Assembly (NCBI GenBank): GCA_905213875.1
Contig: CAJMJN010000006.1
Location: 1 to 59,434 of the forward strand
From: an uncultured Clostridium sp.
GTDB lineage: Bacteria > Bacillota > Clostridia > TANB77 > CAG-508
Direction: 5' to 3'
DNA length: 59,434 nt
Shown here piece by piece: positions 1 through 7,269 of the stretch (positions are counted from its first letter, which is position 1; the number at the start of each line of letters is the position of its first letter). The translations under genes and the position numbers were made by a program. The notes beneath the pieces were generated by a model. The model was not told the DNA's origin and did not search any database. It saw only the letters and a program-made list of their open reading frames with translations.

Positions 1-968
1 CTTAATCCATATATATTTCCACTTTCTGTTAATGTTCTTGAAACATTATATGCATCATTTACATTTATATAATTCATTGAATATGTTATTGGTTGGAATG
101 TTGGATATTTTATTGATGTTGCTGTTGATCCATATATTCCGTCTAACCAGTTTCTTGCTGTTTGTGAACTATCATCTTTTGTTCCAGCTTCAATTGCTGC
201 TGTCCATGAAGATGTTTGACTATAATTTGCACTACTTGCTTTTACTGGTGCTGAATTATTTCCACTTGCATATCCTGCTTCAAATTTTGCTACCCATATT
301 CCTGTTAATTCTTTGTCCCATCCACCGTTTGCATATCCTATGTTACTTTCATTTGTAAATGCTGGATGTACATAATAATCTGTTGTTGTATCTACTTCTT
401 CTGTTGCTGATTTTGCTCTCTTTGCTGTTGCTTTTGTTGTTTTTGTATCATCTGTATAGTATTCATCTGTTGTTCCCAATAAGAATTTTATATCTATTGT
501 TCCTCCTGATGATTTATTTGATGAATCTGCATATGTTATTTTATATGCGAATCTTGGTATCCATACCCAATAACTTCCATCTTCTGTTACAGTATTTGCC
601 CATTTACTGTTTGTGTAATCATACCAATTACTCTCATCAAATCCTGTTTCACCAGATTTTATTACTGTTCCTTTATTACTTCCTTCTGGTAAATTAAACA
701 TTACTTCTGTCATTCCACTTAATATTCGTGGTTCATTTACACCTTTTTCTTTATTGTAGCTTCCATCTGTTATCATATAATCTTCTAAGCTACTTAATGC
801 TGAATTTTCAACTTTAGCTGCTGCCTCTGTTGCTTCTTTTGCTCTTTGTGCTTGAGTTAGTATTCCATTATTTCCTGTTAACATTGCAATACTTACTCCT
901 GATAGTATTAATAATACTATTATTGTTATTACTAATGCTATTAATGTAATTCCCTTTTCTTTCATCAT
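1..968 (-). CDS. Prepilin-like secreted protein (type IV pilin N-terminus), 3' end outside window
   Basis: The frame reads leftward from ATG at 968 and is still open at base 1, so the C-terminus is missing; at least 322 residues are visible. An AGGGAG site lies 6 nt upstream of the ATG. The N-terminus is a class III prepilin signal: a short charged leader ending in Gly6, then the hydrophobic stretch ITLIALVITIIVLLILSG. Position 5 of the mature helix is Ala, not the usual Glu, as in minor pilins or pseudopilins. The remainder is Ser/Thr/Asn-rich with a WVWIPRFAY motif at about 134-142. Inference: it is processed by the A24 peptidase at 7270-8022 and exposed at the cell surface. The promoter and a palindrome lie at 1029-1073. 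Confidence 0.8.
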   Translation of the reverse strand, partial: MMKEKGITLIALVITIIVLLILSGVSIAMLTGNNGILTQAQRAKEATEAAAKVENSALSSLEDYMITDGSYNKEKGVNEPRILSGMTEVMFNLPEGSNKGTVIKSGETGFDESNWYDYTNSKWANTVTEDGSYWVWIPRFAYKITYADSSNKSSGGTIDIKFLLGTTDEYYTDDTKTTKATAKRAKSATEEVDTTTDYYVHPAFTNESNIGYANGGWDKELTGIWVAKFEAGYASGNNSAPVKASSANYSQTSSWTAAIEAGTKDDSSQTARNWLDGIYGSTATSIKYPTFQPITYSMNYINVNDAYNVSRTLTESGNIYGL

Positions 969-1028
969 TTGAATCTCCCTTCTTCTAGCTAAATAGGCAT
1001 GTTTAGCTATTTTATCTTTTTTATATTT

Positions 1029-1073
1029 TTTGTTCATGAACAAAGTATACCATAACGTTTTTTGTTTTTCAAT
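1029..1073 (-). promoter_or_regulatory. Promoter of the prepilin-like gene with overlapping 16-bp palindrome
   Basis: On the minus strand a TTGAAA box is followed after 17 nt by TATACT (1044-1049). Directly downstream, covering the expected transcription start, is the perfect palindrome TTTGTTCATGAACAAA (1029-1044). GTTC/GAAC half-sites are typical of XRE/SinR-type repressors, and such a regulator is encoded divergently at 1207. That this regulator binds here is inference. Confidence 0.6.
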
Positions 1074-1160
1074 ATCTTTTCCACTTTTTCGTGGTTTTTT
1101 CTTCATGTTTTTTTTTTTATTTTTTTGATATTGTAATAATATGTCAAATTTATAAGTTTC

Positions 1161-1200
1161 GTATAAAAAAATAAAATTTTATACATTATATATATGGAGG
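1161..1200 (+). promoter_or_regulatory. Inverted repeat and strong RBS ahead of the XRE gene
   Basis: GTATAAAA (1161-1168) and TTTTATAC (1177-1184) form an 8-bp inverted repeat with an 8-nt spacer just before the GGAGG at 1196-1200. It could be an autoregulatory operator or an AT-rich promoter element; the sequence does not decide between them. Confidence 0.35.
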
Positions 1201-1206
1201 GTTATA

Positions 1207-1554
1207 ATGAAAAACACAACTAAAAATCAAAAAATTTTAATTGGAAAATTGCTAAGAGAAACTCGTCGCTCACTTGGGCTTACTCAAGAATATGTAGCAG
1301 AACAACTAGGCCTTGCACCACGTTATATTTCTGATATTGAACGTGACAAGACCAAAGGTAGTATTGATACTTTAGTAAAATTGTGTAATATTTATAACAT
1401 AACTCCAACATACGTTTTACAAGATTTTTTAACAGTTTCTCATGATACAAAATTTGACTCTACCTTAGCTGGTTTTTATCAATTAAGTGAAAAAGATAAA
1501 AATGTTATAAGACAGCTTATTTCTTTTATGAACACACCAAAAAAGAAATTGTAG
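1207..1554 (+). CDS. XRE-family helix-turn-helix transcriptional regulator
   Basis: 115 residues. A Cro/C1-type HTH fills residues 11-70, with the recognition region LTQEYVAEQLGLAPRYISDIERD and conserved turns typical of XRE proteins. The C-terminal 45 residues are a short extension without a recognised ligand domain. GGAGG sits 6 nt before the ATG. It is divergent from the prepilin-like gene and convergent with the 1561-1854 gene; the two facing genes share a hairpin that contains both stop codons. Inference: it represses the divergent prepilin promoter and perhaps its own. No CGG codons are present although Arg is frequent. Confidence 0.85.
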   Translation: MKNTTKNQKILIGKLLRETRRSLGLTQEYVAEQLGLAPRYISDIERDKTKGSIDTLVKLCNIYNITPTYVLQDFLTVSHDTKFDSTLAGFYQLSEKDKNVIRQLISFMNTPKKKL

Positions 1555-1577
1555 AAGGATTTATTCTAATCCTTCTA
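1552..1577. terminator. Bidirectional terminator-like hairpin between convergent genes
   Basis: TAGAAGGATT (1552-1561) pairs perfectly with AATCCTTCTA (1568-1577) across a 6-nt loop. The stop codons of both converging genes (TAG at 1552-1554; TAA at 1561-1563 on the minus strand) lie inside it. T-rich sequence follows in both directions. Confidence 0.7.
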
Positions 1578-1854
1578 TTATTATTTTTACAGCAGTTTTA
1601 AATCCTAATTTAAACTGTTCTTCTGCTTCTATTCCCTCCTTTTCATTATTTTGTTCTAAATATTGTAAAAATACTTCTTTCATATTATCATCTAAATTTT
1701 CTTTTATAAATTTAGACAATTTATTATTTTTATTCAATAGTTTAAAATATTCCTTATTTTCTGGTACATATTCAGATAAGTATAAATTATTATTATAAAT
1801 TTTTCCTATCAAGTCCTCCTCTAACAATTCATTTAAATTACTTTCAACTTTCAT
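1561..1854 (-). CDS. Small acidic protein, DUF6809-like
   Basis: 97 residues with an acidic, helical composition. The pattern of a short N-terminal helix (LLEEDLIGKIYNNNLYLSEY), a central charged helix, and the ending EAEEQFKLGFKTAVKIIIEG matches my memory of the DUF6809 family of small Firmicutes proteins, which end in an E..F..GF..G..L..E motif. No function is known to me. A GGAAGG site lies upstream of the ATG. It is a single-gene unit facing the XRE regulator. The match rests on motif recall only. Confidence 0.55.
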   Translation of the reverse strand: MKVESNLNELLEEDLIGKIYNNNLYLSEYVPENKEYFKLLNKNNKLSKFIKENLDDNMKEVFLQYLEQNNEKEGIEAEEQFKLGFKTAVKIIIEGLE

Positions 1855-2126
1855 TTTTTTACCTTCCTTTCTTTTGTATAGTTTCTGGATATCCTTTTTC
1901 TATGTATATTACTATATCATTTTTTTCAACCTTTGTGGGTTATTTTTTATGAAACCCCAAAAATAGTATATGAAAATTTTATATTTTTTATAAACATCAC
2001 TTTTTTGATATTTATATATTTATTTGAATTTTTTAATTTCATTTTTTATTTTACGAAAGTGCCATTTTCTTTTATGAAAATTTTTTAAAAATATAGATTT
2101 GTAAAAAAAATTTTTTTCACATAAAA
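1855..2126. other. AT-rich intergenic region without a recognised gene
   Basis: Long A and T runs and no convincing start/RBS combination. It must hold the promoter of the 1561-1854 gene: a TTGAAA-like box occurs at about 1924-1929 on the minus strand, but the matching -10 is ambiguous. Nothing else is visible. Confidence 0.5.
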
Positions 2127-2162
2127 AAACCGCTAATTTTTATATTTAAAAATTAGCGGTTT
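2127..2162 (-). terminator. Rho-independent terminator of glyQS
   Basis: A 16-bp perfect stem (2127-2142 with 2147-2162, containing ACCGCTAATTTTTA) with a 4-nt loop. On the minus strand it is followed by a run of T. It lies 36 bases after the glyQS stop codon. Confidence 0.9.
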
Positions 2163-2198
2163 AAAATTTGATTATATAAAAAATTTAATTATCACTTT

Positions 2199-3581
2199 TT
2201 AGAATGAAATTTTTTCATTTAACCAACTTTCTAATTCATCTATTTTTATTCTTATTTGTTCCATTGTATCTCTATCACGAATTGTTACTGTTTCATCTTC
2301 TAATGTGTCAAAATCAACTGTTATACAATATGGTGTTCCTATTTCGTCCTCTCTTCTATAACGTTTTCCTATGCTTCCTGCTTCGTCATAGTCACACATA
2401 AAGCTTTTAGCTAACTTATTATATACTTCATTTGCTTTATCAGATAATTTTTTAGAAAGTGGTAATACTGCTACTTTATATGGTGCTAATGCTGGATGTA
2501 AGTGTAATACTGTTCTTACATCACCTTCTGCAATTTCTTCTTCATCATAAGCATTACATAAAAATGCTAATAAAACTCTATCTGCTCCTAATGATGGTTC
2601 AATTACATATGGTACGTATTTTTCATTTGTTTCTGGATCTTGATATGTTAAATCTTGTTTTGAATGGTTCATATGTTGTGTTAAATCATAATTTGTTCTA
2701 TCAGCAATCCCCCATAGTTCTCCCCATCCAAATGGAAATGCGAATTCTATGTCTGTTGTTGCAGCACTATAAAATACTAATTCTTCTTTAGAGTGATCTC
2801 TTAAACGGATATTTTCTGGTTTTATTCCTAAATCTAATAACCAATTTTCGCAATATTGTTTCCAGAATTTATGCCATTCTAAGTCTGTTCCTGGTTTGCA
2901 GAAAAATTCCAACTCCATTTGTTCAAATTCTCTAGTTCTAAAAATAAAGTTTCCTGGTGTTATTTCATTTCTAAATGCTTTACCAATTTGCGCTATTCCC
3001 ATAGGCATTTTCTTTCTTGATGTTCTTAATACATTTTTAAAGTCTACAAATATACCTTGTGCTGTTTCTGGTCTTAAATATAATTCTGATGTTTTATCTT
3101 CTGTTACTCCTTGGAATGTTTTAAACATTAAATTAAATTTTCTTATATCTGTAAAGTTTGTTTTTCCACAATTTGGACAAGGAATTTTATTATCATTTAT
3201 GAAATTTATTAATTCTTCATCTGTCATTCCATCTGCTATCATATCTTTTCCTTGGTCATGTGCCCATTCTTCTATTAGTTTATCTGCTCTATGTCTTGTT
3301 TTACATTCTTTACAATCTATTAATGGATCTGAAAATCCCCCAACATGTCCTGATGCAACCCAAGTTTCTGGATTCATTATGATTGCGGCATCTAGTCCTA
3401 CAATATCTTTTTGTTCTTGTATAAATTTCTTTTGCCATGCTTTTTTTATATTATTTTTTAATTCTGAACCTAAAGGTCCATAATCCCAAGAGTTTGCTAA
3501 TCCTCCATAAATTTCTGATCCTGGATAAATATATCCTCTGCTTTTACATAAGTTTACAATTGTGTCCATTGATTTTACCAT
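2199..3581 (-). CDS. glyQS: Glycyl-tRNA synthetase, dimeric (alpha2) type
   Basis: 460 residues, the usual length for the single-chain dimeric class II GlyRS. It joins glycine to tRNA-Gly in the cytosol using ATP. Visible signatures are the N-terminal ...CKSRGYIYPGSEIYGG, the class II motif 2 region with GKAFRNEITPGNFIFRTREF, and motif 3 with VIEPSLGADRVLLAFL; a C4 zinc-type segment (CKECKTRH...CPNCGKTN) is present. The C-terminal anticodon-binding domain follows. AAGGAGG 7 nt before the ATG sets the start. It is transcribed alone behind its own promoter and T-box. Glycyl-tRNA is also the proposed decoder at the CGG sites of this window. Confidence 0.97.
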   Translation of the reverse strand: MVKSMDTIVNLCKSRGYIYPGSEIYGGLANSWDYGPLGSELKNNIKKAWQKKFIQEQKDIVGLDAAIIMNPETWVASGHVGGFSDPLIDCKECKTRHRADKLIEEWAHDQGKDMIADGMTDEELINFINDNKIPCPNCGKTNFTDIRKFNLMFKTFQGVTEDKTSELYLRPETAQGIFVDFKNVLRTSRKKMPMGIAQIGKAFRNEITPGNFIFRTREFEQMELEFFCKPGTDLEWHKFWKQYCENWLLDLGIKPENIRLRDHSKEELVFYSAATTDIEFAFPFGWGELWGIADRTNYDLTQHMNHSKQDLTYQDPETNEKYVPYVIEPSLGADRVLLAFLCNAYDEEEIAEGDVRTVLHLHPALAPYKVAVLPLSKKLSDKANEVYNKLAKSFMCDYDEAGSIGKRYRREDEIGTPYCITVDFDTLEDETVTIRDRDTMEQIRIKIDELESWLNEKISF

Positions 3582-3615
3582 AAAAATTCCTCCTTCTAAT
3601 TTTATTTACCAGATC

Positions 3616-3823
3616 ATGAAAGTTTTTTGTTTTTATACGTTGCCAGCGTATTTTTATACGTTAAAACTTATAAAAGCATAAGATGAACAATTTCCATAAT
3701 ATTTTTTAATTAAATTGTTTAGATTATGTCTTTTATAAGTTGCCAGCGTATTTTTATACGTTAAAACTTATAAAAACGTAAGATGAACAATTTAATTAAA
3801 AAAGAAAAACAAAAAACTTTCAT
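3616..3823. repeat. Duplicated palindrome bounded by a 19-bp inverted repeat in the glyQS leader
   Basis: Two 55-base copies (3639-3693 and 3739-3793) differ at two positions and are spaced exactly 100 bp apart. Each folds on itself: an outer TTTTATAAGTT/AACTTATAAAA arm pair (one mismatch in the first copy) around an inner CGTAT/ATACG hairpin. The block is bounded by a perfect 19-bp inverted repeat, ATGAAAGTTTTTTGTTTTT at 3616-3634 and its complement at 3805-3823. The right copy is also the 3' arm and U-tract of the T-box terminator. No target-site duplication is visible at the edges. Confidence 0.75.
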
Positions 3824-4027
3824 ACCTAGCATACTCGCTAGGGACGAAAGTTATATTTCCGCGTTTCCACCCTATTTCCTAAAACTAAAAGTTTTAAGCA
3901 CCTTAATTAAAATGTTACTCAAAAGCTCCCCATACTTTATTATTACAAGATTTCCACCATTGACTTGCTCTCTATAAATAATTTACAAGTATTTTTTCTT
4001 TCTCAATGCAACTATATTTTTATGATT
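3799..4027 (-). promoter_or_regulatory. T-box riboswitch controlling glyQS
   Basis: The minus strand carries AGGGTGGAAACGCGG (+ strand 3858-3872), very close to the universal T-box AGGGTGGNACCGCG, followed by a terminator hairpin ending in a U-rich run at 3803-3851. A GAGAGCAAGT segment near 3965-3975 fits the base of stem I. Uncharged tRNA-Gly would favour the antiterminator and permit glyQS transcription. I could not assign the specifier codon by eye. The distance from T-box terminator to glyQS start (about 220 bases) is unusually long and is filled by the repeat block 3616-3823. Confidence 0.9.
3803..3851 (-). terminator. T-box regulatory terminator
   Basis: ACTTTC..CCTAGC pairs with GCTAGG..GAAAGT on the minus strand, followed by TTTTTTGTTTTTC. 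It competes with the antiterminator that includes the T-box sequence. Confidence 0.8.
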
Positions 4028-4033
4028 TCCTGT

Positions 4034-4062
4034 ATTATATTCTCTTATTCAAAAAAAGTCAA
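4034..4062 (-). promoter_or_regulatory. Promoter of the glyQS T-box transcript
   Basis: TTGACT (4057-4062) and TATAAT (4034-4039) on the minus strand with a 17-nt spacer. The transcript would begin near 4027. Confidence 0.85.
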
Positions 4063-4129
4063 TAAATTTTCAAAAAAATCTTGCTTATTTATTTTTTTTA
4101 TGCTAATATAATAACTGTGTTAAACACAT

Positions 4130-4204
4130 AGGGGTATAGTGTCAATGGTAGCACATCGGTCTCCAAAACCGCCTGTGAGGGTTCGAATCCTTCTACCCCT
4201 GCCA
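4130..4204 (+). tRNA. tRNA-Trp (anticodon CCA)
   Basis: A full cloverleaf can be drawn: acceptor AGGGGTA/TACCCCT, D arm GTGT/GCAC, anticodon loop CTCCAAA with CCA, T arm GAGGG-TTCGAAT-CCTTC, discriminator G and encoded CCA at 4202-4204. The top anticodon-stem pair is a T/C mismatch. A TATAAT at 4107-4112 fits a -10 box; a terminator follows at 4213. Anticodon CCA reads UGG. Confidence 0.96.
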
Positions 4205-4212
4205 TATAAAAG

Positions 4213-4245
4213 CACTATATAAATTATAGTGTTTTTTATTTTTTT
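4213..4245 (+). terminator. Terminator after tRNA-Trp
   Basis: CACTATA (4213-4219) and TATAGTG (4225-4231) form a 7-bp stem followed by TTTTTTATTTTTTT. Confidence 0.85.
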
Positions 4246-4256
4246 CAATTAGGAGT

Positions 4257-4847
4257 GTGATTTTTATAATCAAATTATTTCGTTCAACTATTTTTATTGT
4301 TATTTTTCTCACATTATTCATTTCAATATTTTTTATTCCAACTACTAATTCCAATTTTAATGATAATTCTTCATCATCCGAAATTTTAGATTTTAATCCC
4401 AATGGTTTTGTATGGCCTATTCCTCGGTTACACACAAATAAGCTCTTTTTTTGGTAAACGTACTTCTCCTACTTCTGGTGCTTCATCTTCTCATTCTGGT
4501 ATAGATATTCCTGCGCCACAAGGTACTAATTTTATTGCTGTTGCTGATGGTGAAATAACATTTAGAGACTTTTTAGGAGCTGGTGGGTATACTATTACTC
4601 TTTCTTTTAATAATTTTAAAGTAAGCTATTGTCACAGCGATCCTAATTTCATTGTTAAAGTTGGTGATAAAATAAAACAAGGCCAAATTATACGGAAACG
4701 TTGGGCCTAAATATGTTTCAGGAGTAGCTGGAAATCAATATCATGATTCAACTGGTAAAGAAACAAATGGTGCAACTACTCGGATGTCATTTGCACCTTG
4801 GCATTAGGTTTAATAATAAGTATGAAAATCCATTAAATTATTTTTAG
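4257..4847 (+). CDS. Membrane-anchored M23 (lysostaphin-type) metallopeptidase requiring three +1 frameshifts at CGG
   Basis: No single frame encodes the protein, but skipping the C of three in-frame CGG codons (4425-4427, 4693-4695, 4781-4783) gives one continuous 195-residue protein. Residues 5-30 form a membrane anchor or signal. H79 and D83 (SHSGIDI) form the first zinc-site motif, and H177/H179 (GCHLHLGI) the terminal HxH. The three restored glycines are G57 (WPIPGYT), G146 (GNVGP) and G175 (TTGCHLHL). M23 enzymes cut peptide cross-links in peptidoglycan. Between shifts the frame is open for 56, 89 and 29 codons, and the last frame ends at a natural stop (TAG 4845-4847). The start is uncertain: GTG 4257 lies only 1 nt after AGGAG. 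The alternative is a pseudogene, but accA and spoIIM show the same kind of break. Confidence 0.8.
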
Positions 4848-4884
4848 TTTTTATACCCCAAAAATTTTCTAATTAATAAAAAAA

Positions 4885-5020
4885 CAACTATATATTATTA
4901 TTTTTAAATACCGTGTAAGCGACCAAACAAGCTTTGCGCGTGCGATTGGAGCAACCTGCATGATTTTTAAAATCTAAGGTTGCGACACACAGGGTATGAT
5001 AAAATAATAATATATAGCTA
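4885..5020 (-). ncRNA. Structured element with 17-bp basal helix, unidentified RNA or large terminator
   Basis: CTATATATTATTATTTT (4888-4904) and its exact complement (5001-5017) enclose about 96 bases. Inside are ATACC/GGTAT with GTGT/ACAC, a GCAACC/GGTTGC hairpin, and a CCAA/TTGG arm, together a plausible multi-branched fold. On the minus strand the outer helix is followed by GTTGTTTTTTTATT, as at an intrinsic terminator. The inner part is much richer in GC than its surroundings. It lies between the convergent M23 gene and the 5051-5518 gene. I do not recognise a known riboswitch or ncRNA family. Confidence 0.5.
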
Positions 5021-5050
5021 GGTTTCAATTTTTATAATGATACAATAAAT

Positions 5051-5518
5051 TTACATATCTTCATCTTCGTCATTTTCGCCACATCCGTGACATCCCCCAC
5101 AATTACCACTACATCCAGAATGGTCATCATCAATGCCTCCATCCCAATCTAGTTCTATTGTATTTTTACATTCAGGACATTCTACTTCTGTGCGATTTTC
5201 ATCAACATCTATAAAAAATTCATAATTACAATATGGGCAAATTATTTCAAAGTCAAATCCATCTTCTGAGTATATGTCTTTTTCTATGTTATCTAGTACT
5301 GTCTGCATTTTAGCCAATTTTTCTTGTACTTCTTTTTGGCTTTTTTCTAAAGCTTCAATTTGTTCTGTTTTATAGCTACTTATATAATCCATTTCTTCTA
5401 GAACTGCATCCATAAATCTTACAAATCTTTGCTTTATATAGTTTAAATCTTCTTTATCTTTGATATTTTTTTCTATATCATCTAAAAAACTTTTATACTC
5501 ATTTTTTAAGGAACCCAT
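5051..5518 (-). CDS. CD1247-type protein with zinc-ribbon and acidic Cys-rich tail
   Basis: 155 residues from the ATG at 5518, preceded by an AGGTGAT site; a frame extension beyond this point lacks an RBS. The N-terminal half is helical or coiled coil (KSFLDDIEKNIKDKEDLNYIKQRF... to EKLAKMQTVLDNIEKD). Then comes a zinc ribbon, CPYCNYEFF...CPECKNTIEL, and a tail with C-x-GNCGGCHGCGENDEDED. Proteins of this architecture follow efp in many Clostridia and are annotated after C. difficile CD1247; no function is known to me. It starts 19 bases after the efp stop, consistent with one transcript. Confidence 0.75.
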   Translation of the reverse strand: MGSLKNEYKSFLDDIEKNIKDKEDLNYIKQRFVRFMDAVLEEMDYISSYKTEQIEALEKSQKEVQEKLAKMQTVLDNIEKDIYSEDGFDFEIICPYCNYEFFIDVDENRTEVECPECKNTIELDWDGGIDDDHSGCSGNCGGCHGCGENDEDEDM

Positions 5519-5537
5519 TTTATAATCACCTTTCCTA

Positions 5538-6104
5538 TTAAACTCTTTCCATATATTCACAAGTTCTTGTATCAATTTTTAATACATCACCAATGTTTAC
5601 AAATAAAGGAACTTGAATTTCTAATCCTGTTTCTAATTTTGCAGGTTTTCCTGAAGTTGTTGTTGTGTTTCCACTAAATCCTGGTTCTGTATATGTAACT
5701 TCTAATTCAACAAATGTTGGTGGTTCTACTGCAAATGTTTTTCCTTTATAAGAAAGCATTGTAACTTCCATATTTTCTTTTAAATATTTTAAACAATCTC
5801 CTAATTGTTCTTCATTTAATGGCATTTGATCATAAGTTTCATTATCCATAAAATAATATAATCCACCATCATTATATAAATATTGCATAGTTTTCTTTTC
5901 TATTTCTGCTCCTGGATATTTATCTGATGGGTTAAATGTTTTTTCAAGTGTTGCTCCTGTGATTACATTTTTTATTTTTGTTCTAACAAATGCTGAACCC
6001 TTTCCTGGTTTTACATGTTGGAATTCTACTACTCTATATACATTCCCTTCCATTTCAAATGTTGTTCCATTTCTAAAGTCTCCTGCTGAATATACTGCTG
6101 CCAT
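5538..6104 (-). CDS. efp: Translation elongation factor P
   Basis: 188 residues, standard EF-P length. It relieves ribosome stalling at polyproline and similar motifs in the P/E site. Visible are the N-terminal KOW-like domain (AGDFRNGTTFEMEGNVYRVVEFQHVKPGKGSAFVRTKIKN) with the PGKGSAF loop whose Lys32-equivalent is the tip residue, and the OB-fold domains that follow (TVLSYKGKTFAVEPPTFVELEVTYTEPG). AGGAG precedes the ATG at 6104; an upstream in-frame ATG at 6128 has no RBS. It lies between the M24 peptidase and the CD1247-type gene, an arrangement common in Firmicutes. Confidence 0.97.
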   Translation of the reverse strand: MAAVYSAGDFRNGTTFEMEGNVYRVVEFQHVKPGKGSAFVRTKIKNVITGATLEKTFNPSDKYPGAEIEKKTMQYLYNDGGLYYFMDNETYDQMPLNEEQLGDCLKYLKENMEVTMLSYKGKTFAVEPPTFVELEVTYTEPGFSGNTTTTSGKPAKLETGLEIQVPLFVNIGDVLKIDTRTCEYMERV

Positions 6105-6188
6105 AATAATTCTCCTCTCTATTTCCATTTTTTTACTAATTATAAACTTTTACTATTTTACTACAAATTCTTATAAAAATCAAGCAAA

Positions 6189-7247
6189 CTATACTATAAT
6201 ATAATTTTTCTCCGATTTTGTTAAACTTATACAACCAAATTTTGTTATTTGAACTGTATCTTCTATTCTTACTCCAAACCTTCCTGGAATATAAATTCCT
6301 GGTTCATTTGTTACAATCATATTTTCTTTTAATGGTACATCAAAACGATGGCTTATATATGGAGCTTCATGTATTTCCATTCCAACTCCATGACCTAATG
6401 CATGTATTAAATCATATCCTTCTAATTTAAAGTCATTTTCAACCATCGTTGTTAGAAATCTTGTACTTTCTCCATCTTTCATTTCTTCTAATACTTGTTG
6501 TTGCTTTTTTAGTACTAAATCATATACCGGTTTTACATATTCTGGAACACTTCCAACAAATATTGTTCTTGTCATATCTGAACAATATCCATCTATTTTG
6601 CATCCCATATCTATTGTTATTATATCTTCTTCTTGTATTTTTCTATCAGTAGGTACTGCATGTGGTTTAGATGAATTTTCACCTGATGCTACTATTGTCT
6701 CAAAAGATACTCCATCTGCATGATGTTTATAATAATTGTCTATTTCTTCTGCTATTTGCTTTTCTGTCATTCCTGGTTTTATATATGTTTGCAAATATTT
6801 AAAACATTCATCTGTAACCTCACAAGCTCTTTGAATTTTAGATATTTCATCTTTATCTTTTATCATTCTTTGTCTTTCAATTATACTATCTGTTTCTACA
6901 AGACTATTTATTTTGTATTTTCTAATTAGCTCTTTATATCCTGCATATGTTACATAATTTTCTTCAAAGCCTACATTTTCGCAGAACATAAAAAAGTTTT
7001 CATAGTCTTCTTTGGATAATCCATTTATATCATATACAATTATTTCATCATATAATGTTAAAATACTATGGACATGTTCAGTATATCTTCCATCTGTTAT
7101 AAATATATTATCTTTTCTTGTTAATAATAATGTTCCTTCTGCATCTACATTGGTTAAATATTTTATATTTACTGGGTTAGATATTATTAGCCCTTGTAGA
7201 TTTAAACTTGACATTGTGTTTCTTAGCCATTGTATTTTTGGATTCAT
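6189..7247 (-). CDS. M24 family Xaa-Pro dipeptidase/aminopeptidase P
   Basis: 352 residues. It removes an N-terminal residue linked to proline using two metal ions. The N-terminal creatinase-type domain (1-125) is followed by the pita-bread domain with metal ligands in TIDMGCKIDGYCSDMTRTIF (two Asp), the His of HALGHGVGMEIHE, and Glu in NEPGIYIPG and VRIEDTV. The start at ATG 7247 is preferred because GGGAG lies 9 nt upstream; a TTG at 7256 abuts the RBS. It is the gene upstream of efp and downstream of the prepilin peptidase, with short gaps, so probably one operon. Confidence 0.93.
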   Translation of the reverse strand: MNPKIQWLRNTMSSLNLQGLIISNPVNIKYLTNVDAEGTLLLTRKDNIFITDGRYTEHVHSILTLYDEIIVYDINGLSKEDYENFFMFCENVGFEENYVTYAGYKELIRKYKINSLVETDSIIERQRMIKDKDEISKIQRACEVTDECFKYLQTYIKPGMTEKQIAEEIDNYYKHHADGVSFETIVASGENSSKPHAVPTDRKIQEEDIITIDMGCKIDGYCSDMTRTIFVGSVPEYVKPVYDLVLKKQQQVLEEMKDGESTRFLTTMVENDFKLEGYDLIHALGHGVGMEIHEAPYISHRFDVPLKENMIVTNEPGIYIPGRFGVRIEDTVQITKFGCISLTKSEKNYIIV

Positions 7248-7269
7248 TTTTTTCAACTCCCTACTACTT

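Noticed and set aside
32..697. Plus-strand Leu-rich open frames in 1-700
   Set aside because: They are the complement of the prepilin-like gene; strings of Leu/His/Tyr reflect AT-rich antisense of a real gene.
4193..4435. Minus-strand open frame opposite the M23 gene
   Set aside because: It runs into tRNA-Trp and lacks an RBS; the plus strand carries a recognisable protein.
4257..4847. M23 peptidase as an ordinary pseudogene
   Set aside because: All three breaks are the same event (one C before GGN, in phase as CGG), zinc motifs are intact and the final frame ends at a natural stop; accA and spoIIM show the same pattern.
4885..5020. c-di-GMP riboswitch because of a CGCAAAGC string
   Set aside because: The surrounding conserved helices and loops of the GEMM motif are not present and no downstream gene lies in the right position.
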